Counted from the first letter of the stretch, positions 8,141 through 17,124 are shown. The stretch: DNA of 64,000 nt from Hymenobacter psychrotolerans DSM 18569 (GCF_900142395.1 NZ_FRAS01000012.1:78033-142032), one strand, 5' to 3'. The notes: generated by a model from the letters alone, not told the origin. Made by a program: numbers and translations.

Positions 8141-8731
8141 TCAGACCGTAACGCCGATTGCCCACCTGAGCAGCCCCGGCCCGAACTGCCGCAGGCCGAA
8201 GCCCAGCACGGTGCCGCCGAGCAGCCACTTCCACCAGGCGCTGGGGGCCGGTGCCGTTACGGTATTCCCGTCGCCGGCTACGGCTGGCCCCTTGCGGGAA
8301 CTGGCCGCCTGGTTGCCCTCGCCCACGACGACGGGCGCACTGGCCTTCCTGGCATCGGTGGCCACGGCACCGGTTCCGGTGGCCACGGAGCCGGGCTTCG
8401 TGGCGGCGCTGGCCGTGTTGCCGTTGCCGTAGATGATGGTCGTCGGGCCTTTGTACTTCACCACGGACTTGGTTTTGCCAGCCCCGCCGAACACGCCGGC
8501 CGAGATACGCTGGAAGAAGTTCTGCTTCGGCAGCGAGTCGGGCCGGCTGGCCAGTGAGTCGCGGTGCAGGGCTGTTACCAGCGCCGGAATATCCTCCGGG
8601 CGGGGCCGGCTGGCTGTACAGCTTGTTAGGGATGAAGTAATAAGGCCAGCCCAAACGATGAAAAGGAAGAGCCAGTACCAAGGGCTTGTCAGGAAGCGGT
8701 ACACTGCTTCTACGTATTTATCTGTATCCAT
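8141..8731 (-). CDS. Candidate u-spanin (lipobox plus C-terminal membrane segment)
   Basis: The ATG at 8731 (MDTDKYVEAV) is preferred to a GTG at 8743 that overlaps the endolysin stop; it gives 196 residues. A hydrophobic N-terminal segment (WYWLFLFIVWAGLITSS) runs into a lipobox-like LTSC. A low-complexity periplasm-type middle with GNGNT and GDGNT repeats follows, then a second hydrophobic segment at the C-terminus (WWKWLLGGTVLGFGL). A lipoprotein N-terminus plus a C-terminal inner-membrane helix is the architecture of u-spanins such as phage T1 gp11. The gene sits directly behind holin and endolysin. The Cys is about 38 residues in, rather far for a signal peptidase II site, so the call is tentative. 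Confidence 0.6.
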   Translation of the reverse strand: MDTDKYVEAVYRFLTSPWYWLFLFIVWAGLITSSLTSCTASRPRPEDIPALVTALHRDSLASRPDSLPKQNFFQRISAGVFGGAGKTKSVVKYKGPTTIIYGNGNTASAATKPGSVATGTGAVATDARKASAPVVVGEGNQAASSRKGPAVAGDGNTVTAPAPSAWWKWLLGGTVLGFGLRQFGPGLLRWAIGVTV

Positions 8732-8742
8732 AACGCTCAGCA

Positions 8743-9294
8743 CTATGCTTTAGGAACTACACCACCGGGAATACCCAGTGCCTTGGCGGCTACCAGGAAG
8801 CGGTTCAGGCGGTCAGCATAGCCATTGGTGCCGCCGTTGATGCGCTTTGTGATAGTGTCGAAAAAGTTACCGTCCGCCATAGCGTTCAGGCTGCGGCTGT
8901 TCCAGTACCAGCCCGCTGACAGGGCTGCGTAGGTTGGGCTTTCCAGCAGCAGCGGGTTGGCAATAAAATCGACGTTGAACGCCTTGCTCAGTGCGTAATA
9001 GTTGGCCCGGCCGGTAATCTGGATCAGGCCCCGGCCCCGGAACTTCACCCCATCGCCTTTCACAACGTTGCCCAGGTCTTTGCGGCCCTCGTAGGCTACG
9101 CCTGATGCGTATTCGCGCACCGCATCCAGGCCGCAGGACTCGTGGCCGATTTGTGCCAGGAAGTGCGCTACGCGCAGTGGCGTGTTGATGTGATAAGCGG
9201 CCAGCGTCTGGTTGATCGGGCCGAGGAACTTGTCGGCCTCAGCCGCCGTGGTACCCACCAGGGCGGCCATCAATAGTTGTTTGGTAAGCTGCAT
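8743..9294 (-). CDS. GH19 endolysin (chitinase-like muramidase)
   Basis: This 183-residue single-domain protein has the glycoside hydrolase 19 pattern. The two acidic catalytic positions are in AQIGHESCGL (about Glu52) and SGVAYEGRKDLGN (about Glu69), and the family segment FRGRGLIQITGRANY is present. It degrades peptidoglycan at the end of the lytic cycle. The N-terminus is only weakly hydrophobic, so export probably relies on the adjacent holin. Its start lies 2 bases from the holin stop, and it precedes the spanin candidate, giving a holin-endolysin-spanin order. Confidence 0.9.
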   Translation of the reverse strand: MQLTKQLLMAALVGTTAAEADKFLGPINQTLAAYHINTPLRVAHFLAQIGHESCGLDAVREYASGVAYEGRKDLGNVVKGDGVKFRGRGLIQITGRANYYALSKAFNVDFIANPLLLESPTYAALSAGWYWNSRSLNAMADGNFFDTITKRINGGTNGYADRLNRFLVAAKALGIPGGVVPKA

Positions 9295-9296
9295 AC

Positions 9297-9884
9297 TTAG
9301 CTAATTGTGGCACTTGGTGCCGGTTGAAGGATAGTGTCTGGGACCGGCAGGGATTCCGGCATAAGGGGGGCCGCGCCGTCGGGCGCAGGAGGCACGGCCA
9401 GCGCGAGGGCAGCAGCGGCAGCCTGCGGGTCTTCGCTGAATTGGGCCAGTCGCTTCAGCAGCGCCTTGGGTATCAGTGTCGGCTCAATAGCGGCCAGATT
9501 TTCCAGCACGCTCAGCGCCTCGCGGGCCATCATGGCGCAGTAGATGAAGGTGTCGAACCACTTAAACACCATGTTTTCTTCGCCCTGCACCTTGAAACTG
9601 GTCATCACGTGGGCCAGAATCAGCAGCACCATGTAGATGAGCACTTTCAGGAAAATGCGGCTGAAGGCCCGGCTGCTCACCTTGTGCTGCCGCCAGCTGC
9701 GCAGCACGCCGGTGGCCGTGTCGACGACGATGAGCGTGAACAGGAAGCCGGCAAACTCCCAGTCGTCGAACAGGTACTGCCGGATGAGCAGCGCCCATGG
9801 CGAGGCCGACAGCGCGGCCGTCAGCACTTCGGTGGTGCGCGGGCTCGTCATGGCCAGCAGCACCGAATGGAAAACCGCCCGCAT
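9297..9884 (-). CDS. Phage holin (toxin secretion/phage lysis holin family)
   Basis: This 195-residue protein has hydrophobic helices at about residues 45-60 and 77-95 and a weaker one near 115. The segment DTATGVLRSWRQHKVSSRAFSR resembles the D..tG..ka....k.sS....g signature of the phage_holin_4 family. It would form inner-membrane lesions that release the endolysin encoded directly downstream. The C-terminus is Ala/Pro-rich and probably disordered. The start overlaps the stop of the DUF6712-like gene by one base, so the lysis genes are in the same transcription unit as the portal. Confidence 0.8.
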   Translation of the reverse strand: MRAVFHSVLLAMTSPRTTEVLTAALSASPWALLIRQYLFDDWEFAGFLFTLIVVDTATGVLRSWRQHKVSSRAFSRIFLKVLIYMVLLILAHVMTSFKVQGEENMVFKWFDTFIYCAMMAREALSVLENLAAIEPTLIPKALLKRLAQFSEDPQAAAAALALAVPPAPDGAAPLMPESLPVPDTILQPAPSATIS

Positions 9885-10897
9885 TACAGCCAGCCGTAAA
9901 CAGCGCCGTCGGGCGCGGTGCGAACCACTGCGCGGGGAGCAGTCGGCGACTGGTACACGCTGGAGGCGAAGTAGGTGGCGTACTTCGTGGCCGAGGCGTT
10001 GGCGTTGAGGTACTTTTTCAGGCGCTCCAGGTACACGTTGGCATCGGCCAGCGCCTGCTCTACTTTCATGGCCAGCAGGCTGTCGAGCGAGGCATCGGCC
10101 TCTTTCTGGTTGGCATCGTCAAGGCGGTACACGTTCAGTTCAATGGCGTCGCCGTTCAGGCCCAGCCCGATTTCAGGCACGGCCTTGGCAACGACCAGGT
10201 GGGCCAGCGCCGGCCGCACGAACTGGTCCAGCACCCGCACATTGTCGGCCGACAGGTCGCGGTCCATGATCTGCTCCTTCAACTCCAGATAGTACTCGCT
10301 GCCCAGCACCGGTTCCAGGCTGAAGCGTTCCATTTTCCGAAGCGTCGGCAGCAGGGCCAGGTACGTGAGCCGCGAGGAGCCAATGTTGTAGTGCTCGGAG
10401 AAAGCCGAAGCGGTATTCAGGAAGAACTTGTGCGAGGCCGTAGCAGCGGCGGAGGTGGCCCAGGCGGCAAACTCAGGCGCGTCGATGTGCTCGTCGAGCA
10501 GAGTCAGCGCCTTTTCCAGCGCATTGTAGCCCTTGCCCTGCAGGTTGGCGCGAAACTGGTTCATCTGCCACTGCGCCGGATTTTTCTGGTCCGTAGTCTG
10601 CGTGACCGTTACGCCCATATCCGTAATCTGCAGCTGGCCGGCCGGCAGGTAGCTGACCATTGCCAGCGTGGCCACGGCCAGGCGCAGCAGACGCAGCACG
10701 CTGGTTTCGGCCGCTGTCAGCTCATCGCCGGCCTTCACCTTGCTTTCCATCTGGTAGAAGAAGGCCCGACCCACCAGAGGCTTGATGCGGTCTTCTTCTA
10801 CCAAGTCCATGTCAGGCTGAATAGAGGATAGGCTGAAGGTATTCTTGTTCACTGGGATGTATTCCCGGAACTGTTCGATAGTGGTAATGAGTCCCAT
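9884..10897 (-). CDS. Phage head/neck protein (DUF6712-like)
   Basis: This 337-residue helical protein begins MGLITTIEQFREYIPVN and has the overall look of DUF6712-type proteins of Bacteroidota prophages, where such a gene follows the portal gene. The N-terminal part (residues 1-130) and C-terminal part both carry long amphipathic helices (ALADANVYLERLKKYL). No enzyme motif is seen. The location directly behind the portal suggests a head-tail connector or neck component. Family membership is from memory of sequence style, not a search. Confidence 0.6.
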   Translation of the reverse strand: MGLITTIEQFREYIPVNKNTFSLSSIQPDMDLVEEDRIKPLVGRAFFYQMESKVKAGDELTAAETSVLRLLRLAVATLAMVSYLPAGQLQITDMGVTVTQTTDQKNPAQWQMNQFRANLQGKGYNALEKALTLLDEHIDAPEFAAWATSAAATASHKFFLNTASAFSEHYNIGSSRLTYLALLPTLRKMERFSLEPVLGSEYYLELKEQIMDRDLSADNVRVLDQFVRPALAHLVVAKAVPEIGLGLNGDAIELNVYRLDDANQKEADASLDSLLAMKVEQALADANVYLERLKKYLNANASATKYATYFASSVYQSPTAPRAVVRTAPDGAVYGWL

Positions 10898-10901
10898 AGT
10901 G

Positions 10902-12278
10902 CTATTTGGATTCCTGTTGTTTCGGCTGGCTTTCGGCCTGCGTCATAATGAATGGGTTGAGGAAGCGCCACACCACCGGCTTGCCATTGACCTGCCAGCC
11001 GTTGTAGCGGGAAATCAGGTTGAGCGGAGCCAGCAGCAGGTCGAGGTGGAATTGCGAGGTGCTGACGAAGTTGTTGAACAGCACGCGGGGCTCCGAGCCG
11101 CCCCCGGCACCGCCACCCATCCCCTTGCCGGGGCTCACGCCCATCAGGCTAGGGGCCACGCCCACGGCGGTATAGATGTGGCTGCTGGCCTCCTGCGAGT
11201 CTTCGATGTAGATACCATCCTTCAGCTTGTCGTCGATAGCTGTAATCTTGAAGGCGGCCACCTCCTGGTTGGTTTTCGGGTCCATGATGGTGGTCGTCAT
11301 CACGGTTTTGCCGGCCCCGTTGGTGCCCTGCATCACGTCGTTGAACGCCTGGATTTCGTCCTCCAGCAGCTTCTTTTTCTCGTCGCGGGTCAGCCCGTCC
11401 CAGTCGCCGTACTTCCACACCCAATAGGCCGAATGCACCTCAATCAGGTATTTCACCGTGAGCTGGTTCTTAAAGAGCATCTTCTTGAACTCCGGAATGG
11501 CCGCCGCCACGTCGAGCCAGCCGGAGCGGCGCACTGAGTTCCACGAAGCCAGTTGGTAGAGTGCCTTGTCGGGGCTGGGAATGCTCAGCGGGTAGATGTA
11601 CTTGAAGCCATCCGTGCGGCTGCGCAGGTTGCCCACGGCATCGAAGTAGGGGTCGATGGTGGGCACCGTCGTCGAGAACTCGTCGCCGGGCTTGCCACCG
11701 TTGTCCCAGTTGGCATTGATGACCACGCCGGGCAGCGTGCCCTTCTTCGGCTTCAGGTAGCGGCACCACGCGGCCTCCTGAATCGTGATGAGCTTCACCT
11801 TCTGCCGGTTTTTCGACAGAATCAGCTCCGGGAAGGCGTTGGCAAAGGTGCTGATATCGTGCAGCCCCTCGAACGCGTAGCGGTCCAGCCGCGAATACTC
11901 AATGAATTCATCGACTTCCGGCAGCGTCTGGGCTTCGAAGATGGGCCGGCCATCCTTTTCCTTGCCGGTGATGATGCCGTACACCAGCCCACCGCCATAC
12001 ATCATGGAGGTTTTCTTCTCCAGCACCGAGGGCAGGATGGTGTTCTTCTCAATATCCTTGATGACGTTCTGCGGAAACAGGTTGTCATCCCCCCAGGGCG
12101 CAATTTCGTCGGAGCCCTCCGGCTTCTTTTCGGGGCTGGTGGGAGTTACGCCGGGCGCGTCAGCCCCGGACGAGCCGCCACTGCCACCCGGCGCGGCGGC
12201 ACTGATGCCGGTGTTGAAGATATAGCCGCTGTCCGACGCATAGGCGACGGTCAGGTCTGCATTAACTACTACACTCAT
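10902..12278 (-). CDS. Phage portal protein
   Basis: The 458-residue length is normal for portals. The N-terminus is Gly/Ser/Pro-rich and disordered; the core contains APWGDDNLFPQNVIKDIEKN and long helices (RDEKKKLLEDEIQAFNDVMQ). A Gly-rich loop (GKGMGGGAGGGSEPR) is followed by a C-terminal helical segment. This fits the Bacteroidota prophage portal type. It forms the dodecameric ring through which DNA is packaged. The start overlaps the upstream small gene as ATGA, and the gene follows terminase in late-gene order. Confidence 0.8.
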   Translation of the reverse strand: MSVVVNADLTVAYASDSGYIFNTGISAAAPGGSGGSSGADAPGVTPTSPEKKPEGSDEIAPWGDDNLFPQNVIKDIEKNTILPSVLEKKTSMMYGGGLVYGIITGKEKDGRPIFEAQTLPEVDEFIEYSRLDRYAFEGLHDISTFANAFPELILSKNRQKVKLITIQEAAWCRYLKPKKGTLPGVVINANWDNGGKPGDEFSTTVPTIDPYFDAVGNLRSRTDGFKYIYPLSIPSPDKALYQLASWNSVRRSGWLDVAAAIPEFKKMLFKNQLTVKYLIEVHSAYWVWKYGDWDGLTRDEKKKLLEDEIQAFNDVMQGTNGAGKTVMTTTIMDPKTNQEVAAFKITAIDDKLKDGIYIEDSQEASSHIYTAVGVAPSLMGVSPGKGMGGGAGGGSEPRVLFNNFVSTSQFHLDLLLAPLNLISRYNGWQVNGKPVVWRFLNPFIMTQAESQPKQQESK

Positions 12279-12604
12279 GATAGCACTACTTTTTTACCAT
12301 TGAAGGCCAGTATCAGCCAGATATGCACTTTTCGTATTTGGGTGCTTTTGCCCTGCACCACGTTGCGGGTCGCGTTGGCGAAGTGGGCAGGCTGCCGGCC
12401 GGCACGCGGCGCGGCCTCCTCGGCTGGCACCAGCTTCTTGCGCTGGCCCTGCTTGGGCCGCGAAAAGCGGCAATGGTGCCACTCCACGATTTTGCCGGCC
12501 TTTTTGCGCTTGCGGTCTGCCAGCACAAAACGGAGCGTGAACCCCGTTTCGGCCTGCTCCATTTGTTGTAATGCGTCAGCTAGTCGGATAGAATTCGGAA
12601 TCAT
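12275..12604 (-). CDS. Small basic phage protein preceding the portal
   Basis: This 109-residue, strongly basic protein overlaps the portal start by four bases. It has clusters of Lys/Arg (DRKRKKAGKIVEWHH, RPKQGQRKK) that would fit nucleic-acid contact, and no known domain. Late promoter copy B ends at 12610, only five bases before the ATG. Therefore either the message is leaderless or translation begins at the internal Met at 12562 (MEQAETGF). Confidence 0.6.
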   Translation of the reverse strand: MIPNSIRLADALQQMEQAETGFTLRFVLADRKRKKAGKIVEWHHCRFSRPKQGQRKKLVPAEEAAPRAGRQPAHFANATRNVVQGKSTQIRKVHIWLILAFNGKKVVLS

Positions 12605-12609
12605 CAGGA

Positions 12610-12644
12610 CGAAATTCCGCCGCCTGGAAAGCGGGAAAAAGGAC
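12610..12644 (-). promoter_or_regulatory. Late promoter copy B (GTCCTTTT box, TTCG at -7)
   Basis: GTCCTTTTT begins at 12644 and GAATTTCG ends at 12610, again 35 bases. The -7 core differs by one base from TTTG. It precedes the small basic gene and portal operon. Confidence 0.6.
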
Positions 12645-12841
12645 AGAAAATCAGCCAGTGAACAGGCCGAAAAAACCCAGTCTCACAGCATAGTGCCCTG
12701 ACGATAGCAGGAAGGCCGTTTTTGCCCTCTCCGAATCCGTTTTAGTCTCAAATTGTCGTTGCGCACCCCGACGCGCACTGTCGCGTGTGGAAATTTCCAC
12801 GAGAGCCCCCAGGGGATATACCATTAGGCTATTGAGCACAA

Positions 12842-12873
12842 AAAGCCCGTTTGCAGGCTGCAAACGGGCTTTT
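12842..12873 (-). terminator. Intrinsic terminator after terminase
   Basis: A perfect 13-14 base stem (AAAGCCCGTTTGCA and complement) with a three-base loop is followed by T residues on the minus strand, 50 bases past the terminase stop. Confidence 0.9.
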
Positions 12874-12922
12874 ATCATTGTTTCCTCTCAACTAACCGAC
12901 ATGGATGTCGGTCACATGCCGC

Positions 12923-14608
12923 TTAGCTGCTCACGATGAGCAGTCCCTGGCTCTCGGGAGTCGAGCGGACTACATGCTTGTCGATGCTCAGGAAGTGCAG
13001 GTCCACCGTGTCGGTGAAGTGCGTCGCCTCCTCCCCTGGGATGGTCTTCTTCCGCTCACTGCTCTTATCCTTCTCAATCTCGCCCTTGCTGTTCTCCTTC
13101 AGTGGGGCCATGCTCATGGCCGTCAGCGTGTGGCGGCAGTTGACCTTGTTGAAGCGGATGAGCAGTTGCCGGGCGTCCTGCTCACCGAGCAGGTCGATGC
13201 CCAGCTTATAGCGGTGGGCATAGCTGGGCACGCGGCCCTGGTTGAAGTGACGCACGCGCCAGCCCCGCAAGCGCAACTCCTCGGCGAAAGCCTGGTTGTA
13301 GGTGAGCTTACTATCGGGCTTACGGGCGTTGCCCCACTCACTGTCCTCAATGAAGTGGAACTCCTTGCACAGATGGTGGGCATAGTAGTCACAGAACAGC
13401 TTGGCCAGGTCTTCAATCAACTTCGGGTGCTTGACGTGGAAGTCCTTCAGGAAGCGGTACTCGCCGGCCTCCTTATGAATCTGGCCAATGAGCAGGCAGC
13501 TGATCTTGCTGCCCCAGTCCACCGCCCCACGCAGGGGCAGGTGCGCCAGGCAGTCCGCATCGAGCATGCAGCCCGGCTCCCGGAGCTTGGCCATGTTGAA
13601 GTTCAGACCGGTGATGTAATCGTTGGCCATGCACTCCTCGGCATGGTGGGCAATGTTGAGCCGCGGATAGAAGCCGGCCTCTACCGTTGCGGGCCGCTGG
13701 TTAAGGATTTCAATCAGGAACACGAAGTCCGACAGCTCCCGTCGCTGCTCCTCCAGGTAGGGAATGCCGATGTTGCCCAGGTTATCGAAGATGTTGGCCT
13801 CCGAGTAGAGCAGCCCTTTGGGCGTTTCCTGCTTGGCCCGCTTCATGGCCTTCGGATTCGGGTAGAAGCGCAATTGTCGGCTCAGTTCCAGTATTTCCTG
13901 GTAGAGCTGCATGCGGGTGCTCATGCTGCGGGAGTCGACGAACTCCAGCTGCAGCTTGATCATGCCGTTGCGCACCGTCTCGAAGCCGTTACCGTCCCGC
14001 TCATAATAGAGCGAGTCCTGCAGCAGCCATTTGCCCTGGTCGCCCCACGGCATCGACGAGAACAGGAACTTGCCGTGGTGCAGGTCGCACCCCTTCCAGT
14101 AGTCCTTATTGCCCCGGTTGGAGGCAATCACGTCGGTACCGAGCTTCTCGCGGTCCAGCAGCAAGGCTTCGTCACCGATGTACCCGTCCAGGTTCAGACC
14201 ACGTGAGCTGGAGCCGTTGCCATCCTGCGAAATCAGATGAAAACCGGCCCCGGTGTAGAAAACAATGAAGTGCTTATAGCTGACCGGCCTCTGGAACGGC
14301 TCAGGCCAGTTCCAGTTTTCGGGCGGCTTGCGGCCGATGAAGTAATGCACGTCCTTGATGTAGCCGAGCTTTTCGAGTTGGGCTATCGTCGAGGGCAGCG
14401 TGCGGGTCAGCAACTGGCCGTAGGTAGAACCAACGATGCCCCAGCAGCTGCGGGGCATCTTGGTTACAATCATGTGGATCAGCCAGGCGATGATGGTCGA
14501 CTTGCCGGTGGCCCGGCTCCAGAGCGACACGGCCGAGGCCAGCTTCGAAAGGATAAAGCGAAGCTGGGGCCGGTTGAACTTGAGCGGCTTAACGTCCGGT
14601 TTATTCAT
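12923..14608 (-). CDS. terL: Terminase large subunit
   Basis: About 561 residues from the ATG at 14608 (MNKPDVKPLKF), overlapping the small-subunit gene by 8 bases. The ATPase domain has a Walker A of the form SRATGKST near the N-terminus and a Walker B/catalytic pair in GYIGDEALLLD. The C-terminal nuclease domain shows acidic positions in AVDWGSKIS and the late FTDTVDLHF. It powers DNA packaging into proheads through the portal and cuts the genome. Length and motif order are normal for the family. Upstream in-frame starts at 14629 and 14614 are possible. The gene ends an operon with the small subunit and ParB-methyltransferase. Confidence 0.9.
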   Translation of the reverse strand: MNKPDVKPLKFNRPQLRFILSKLASAVSLWSRATGKSTIIAWLIHMIVTKMPRSCWGIVGSTYGQLLTRTLPSTIAQLEKLGYIKDVHYFIGRKPPENWNWPEPFQRPVSYKHFIVFYTGAGFHLISQDGNGSSSRGLNLDGYIGDEALLLDREKLGTDVIASNRGNKDYWKGCDLHHGKFLFSSMPWGDQGKWLLQDSLYYERDGNGFETVRNGMIKLQLEFVDSRSMSTRMQLYQEILELSRQLRFYPNPKAMKRAKQETPKGLLYSEANIFDNLGNIGIPYLEEQRRELSDFVFLIEILNQRPATVEAGFYPRLNIAHHAEECMANDYITGLNFNMAKLREPGCMLDADCLAHLPLRGAVDWGSKISCLLIGQIHKEAGEYRFLKDFHVKHPKLIEDLAKLFCDYYAHHLCKEFHFIEDSEWGNARKPDSKLTYNQAFAEELRLRGWRVRHFNQGRVPSYAHRYKLGIDLLGEQDARQLLIRFNKVNCRHTLTAMSMAPLKENSKGEIEKDKSSERKKTIPGEEATHFTDTVDLHFLSIDKHVVRSTPESQGLLIVSS

Positions 14609-15263
14609 CGTCATCACCCTCCTCCCCATCCTGGGCCTCCAGCAGCAGGCCGCGCATCTCTTCCAGCCCCACGTCGCTCTGCTCCACCGCCTCTACCACC
14701 TGGGCGTAAGTTTCCCCGTCAATCTTGTTCAGATTGCCCAAATCGATGGTTTTCGTTTGCCCGTCGCTGCCGGCCAGCGTGATGTTGAGCACGTAGGAAC
14801 GGTTGGCCAGCACTTCCGGCGTCAGTGCATTCGAATCGTCCTTGTCCAGCCCTTTCAGGATGGCCATGTTCTTGATCGAGGCGTTCATGGCCTTCAAATC
14901 CGGTGGTTTCGCCGTAGCCGCCAGCTGGAATACCTTCATGGCAAACTCGTACAGGATATGGCGAATACCATCCTTGTAGGAGCGCGTCACGTCGCCAAAC
15001 AGCCGAATAGCCTCGGTGCAGCGCCGGTACGCGGTGGCCCGGCTGATATCAAAGCGCCCGGTGAGCAGCGGAACGGCCTGCTCCATGCTGTGGTAGTTCA
15101 CCAGCAGGCCGTGGGCGGCTTCCAGCTGCTCCTTGCGCTTTTTATCGTCGTCGGTCAGCCGCTCCTCGGCCCCCTCGTTCAGATAGGAGGCCCGGATGCG
15201 GTCCAGCGCCGTTTCAGTGGCGTTGGAGTAGTTCGGGTTACTCGAAGAGGGCAAGTTGCTCAT
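14601..15263 (-). CDS. Terminase small subunit-like protein
   Basis: This 220-residue protein lies directly before the large subunit. It has a helix-turn-helix-like segment (LLTGRFDISRATAYRRCTEA, about residues 65-85) that would bind the packaging site. A helical centre and a strongly acidic tail (EEGDDDE) that could contact the large subunit follow. The order and size match small terminases. The name rests on position plus the DNA-binding motif, since small subunits diverge strongly. Confidence 0.7.
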   Translation of the reverse strand: MSNLPSSSNPNYSNATETALDRIRASYLNEGAEERLTDDDKKRKEQLEAAHGLLVNYHSMEQAVPLLTGRFDISRATAYRRCTEAIRLFGDVTRSYKDGIRHILYEFAMKVFQLAATAKPPDLKAMNASIKNMAILKGLDKDDSNALTPEVLANRSYVLNITLAGSDGQTKTIDLGNLNKIDGETYAQVVEAVEQSDVGLEEMRGLLLEAQDGEEGDDDE

Positions 15264-16518
15264 GGGTCAGCTCCTCTCCGTTGCGCGTCACCGTGAAGCG
15301 GCGCTGGTTATCACGCATAAACTTCACCCAGCGGCGCACGTCCACGTCGACGTAGCCCGGATCGAGCTCTATCACGTGGGCTTCCCGATCCAGCTTCTCA
15401 CAGGCCACCAGCAGGGAGCCGGAGCCGCTGAAGCCGTCGAACACCACATCTCCGGGCTTGCTGGAGCACTCCAGCAGGTATTCCAGAATGGGCAGCGGCT
15501 TCATCGTCGGATGCTCCGCATTGCGCTGCGGACGGTCGAAGTTGAGCACCGTGGTCTGCTTCCGGTCCGAGTACCAAGTATGGGCCGCGCCTTCCTTCCA
15601 GCCATACAGGATGGGCTCATGCTGCCAGTGGAAGTCCTGCCGGCCCATCACGAACTGCTGCTTCACCCACACCAGACACTGGCTGAGTTTCAGGCCCGCG
15701 TCCTGCATGGCCAGGCGGAAGTTGGCTCCTTCCGAGTCTGCGTGAAACACGTAGATGGGCGCACCGGGCTTCATGAAGGTGAAGCAGTTGGTGTAGTAGT
15801 CATAGAGAAACTCGCGGAACGAGGCATTATCCATGCTGTCGTTCTCAATCTTGAGCGCATCCTTGGTCTTGCCCTGGTAGTTGACGTTGTAGGGCGGGTC
15901 GGTATTGACCAGGTCGATGAGTTTGCCGGCCAGCGCCCGCGCTACTACGTCCGAATCCGTCGACGAACCGCACACGAGCACGTGCTGCAGTCCTCGCGCG
16001 TCGCTGCTCAGCTCATAGACGTCGCCGAGCACCGACACCGGTTCTTTGGGCGGCGTGGGATCGAATTCCTGCTCTTCCGAGGGCAGCAGCGCCAGCGCCT
16101 GATTGGCCAGTGCTTCGAGGCCGGCCAGCATGCTGGTGTCGCCGATGGCACCCAGGTCGATGTGGGCGAAGTTGTCCTGCAGGCTCTGGTAGTCCCAGAT
16201 ACCGGCCCCCACATTGGAGGTGATGTTGTACTCGTCGAGTTCTTCCTTCGTGAGCAGCCGGTTGGGCATCCGCACGTCGATTATCTCGTCGCCACGGCCC
16301 AAATCGAGCAGGATGCTCAGGCGCTGGTGGCCGGCCAGCACCACGTCGTCGGTGTTGATAGCCGGGATTTCGGCGAGGTTGAACTTCTGGATACTGCGCA
16401 TGAGGCGCACGCGGCCCTCTTCGGTCAGGATGCGCGGGTTGTAGCTCAGGGGCACCAGGTCGCGCACTCGGCGCTGCACGGTGGTCCAGGATAGTGGGGC
16501 TAGTTCTTCGGTCTGCAT
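15238..16518 (-). CDS. ParB-domain DNA methyltransferase (N6-adenine/N4-cytosine)
   Basis: The 426-residue protein has an N-terminal ParB/Srx-like domain (residues 1-100: YNPRILTEEGRVRLMRSI, VLAGHQRLSIL). A C-terminal amino-methyltransferase domain follows, with the catalytic motif DPPY at about residue 208 and the AdoMet-binding FSGSG at about 363. The order DPPY before FxGxG is that of beta-class enzymes. No restriction nuclease is adjacent, so it is an orphan methylase, likely protecting phage DNA or marking packaging substrate. The gene overlaps the small terminase start by 26 bases and the upstream gene by one base, placing it in the packaging operon. Confidence 0.9.
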   Translation of the reverse strand: MQTEELAPLSWTTVQRRVRDLVPLSYNPRILTEEGRVRLMRSIQKFNLAEIPAINTDDVVLAGHQRLSILLDLGRGDEIIDVRMPNRLLTKEELDEYNITSNVGAGIWDYQSLQDNFAHIDLGAIGDTSMLAGLEALANQALALLPSEEQEFDPTPPKEPVSVLGDVYELSSDARGLQHVLVCGSSTDSDVVARALAGKLIDLVNTDPPYNVNYQGKTKDALKIENDSMDNASFREFLYDYYTNCFTFMKPGAPIYVFHADSEGANFRLAMQDAGLKLSQCLVWVKQQFVMGRQDFHWQHEPILYGWKEGAAHTWYSDRKQTTVLNFDRPQRNAEHPTMKPLPILEYLLECSSKPGDVVFDGFSGSGSLLVACEKLDREAHVIELDPGYVDVDVRRWVKFMRDNQRRFTVTRNGEELTHEQLALFE

Positions 16519-17120
16519 TATTGGGATAGTTTGGATTCGAGTAAGTCGATGTTGGCCAGCACCTGCGCCAGGTCGGCGGCGCGGTCCGGGCGGTCCTGCA
16601 GCTTGCTGCGCTGGGTGCGCAGCAGCTTCAGGCGGTACTGGATGTCGGGGCGGGTGGTGAGCTGCTCCAGCGCCGGCTCAGGCGCGGCGACGGGTGGCGG
16701 CTCGGGCAGCGTGCCGTGCTGGGCGTAATATGCCTCGGCCGCGTAGCTCTCCTGCAGCTTATCCCCGAGGTCGAGTATGCGCAGAGCCGCTTCGCCCCGT
16801 TCGGCTTCGGTGAGCAGCTCCAGCCGGGCGTGCAGGTACTCCCGCTCACTGAGCAGCGGGCGGCGGGCATCTCGCAGCTGCTGCACCACGTCGGGCGTGG
16901 TGGCAGCAGGCGCCTGGGGAGGATGGGTATGGGAAGGAGGGGCCGGCGTGCCGGCGACGAGCTTGCCCAGCTCCCGGGCCAGCACCTCGCGGCTGTAGCT
17001 GGTGCAGCTGGCAGCCAGCAGCCGTTTGATCAGGCCGCTGGCACCGTGCTGCTCATAGAGGGCGACACCAGTTTCGTAGTCCTGCTCCGATGCCAGCCAA
17101 GTGGAAATTTCCGCGTTCAT
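16518..17120 (-). CDS. Phage protein of unknown function, first gene of the packaging operon
   Basis: This 200-residue helical protein has a Pro/Ala/His-rich linker (APPSHTHPPQAPAATTP) between two helical halves and a coiled C-terminus rich in Arg, Leu and Asp. It has no known domain. The ATG at 17120 lies only five bases from the end of the -7 element of late promoter C and there is no nearby alternative Met, so the message may be leaderless. Confidence 0.65.
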   Translation of the reverse strand: MNAEISTWLASEQDYETGVALYEQHGASGLIKRLLAASCTSYSREVLARELGKLVAGTPAPPSHTHPPQAPAATTPDVVQQLRDARRPLLSEREYLHARLELLTEAERGEAALRILDLGDKLQESYAAEAYYAQHGTLPEPPPVAAPEPALEQLTTRPDIQYRLKLLRTQRSKLQDRPDRAADLAQVLANIDLLESKLSQ

Positions 17121-17124
17121 GAAG

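Larger units (their letters stand above)
12605..12922. other. Intergenic region between terminase and portal operons
   Basis: These 318 bases contain, in minus-strand order, the terminase terminator (12842-12873), two GTCTCA boxes (12745-12752 and 12680-12687) and late promoter copy B (12610-12644). The frame at 12651-12878 crosses the terminator and looks non-coding. Confidence 0.65.

Noticed and set aside
12651..12878. 75-residue minus-strand open frame
   Set aside because: It crosses the terminase terminator and the GTCTCA boxes and has no coding character.
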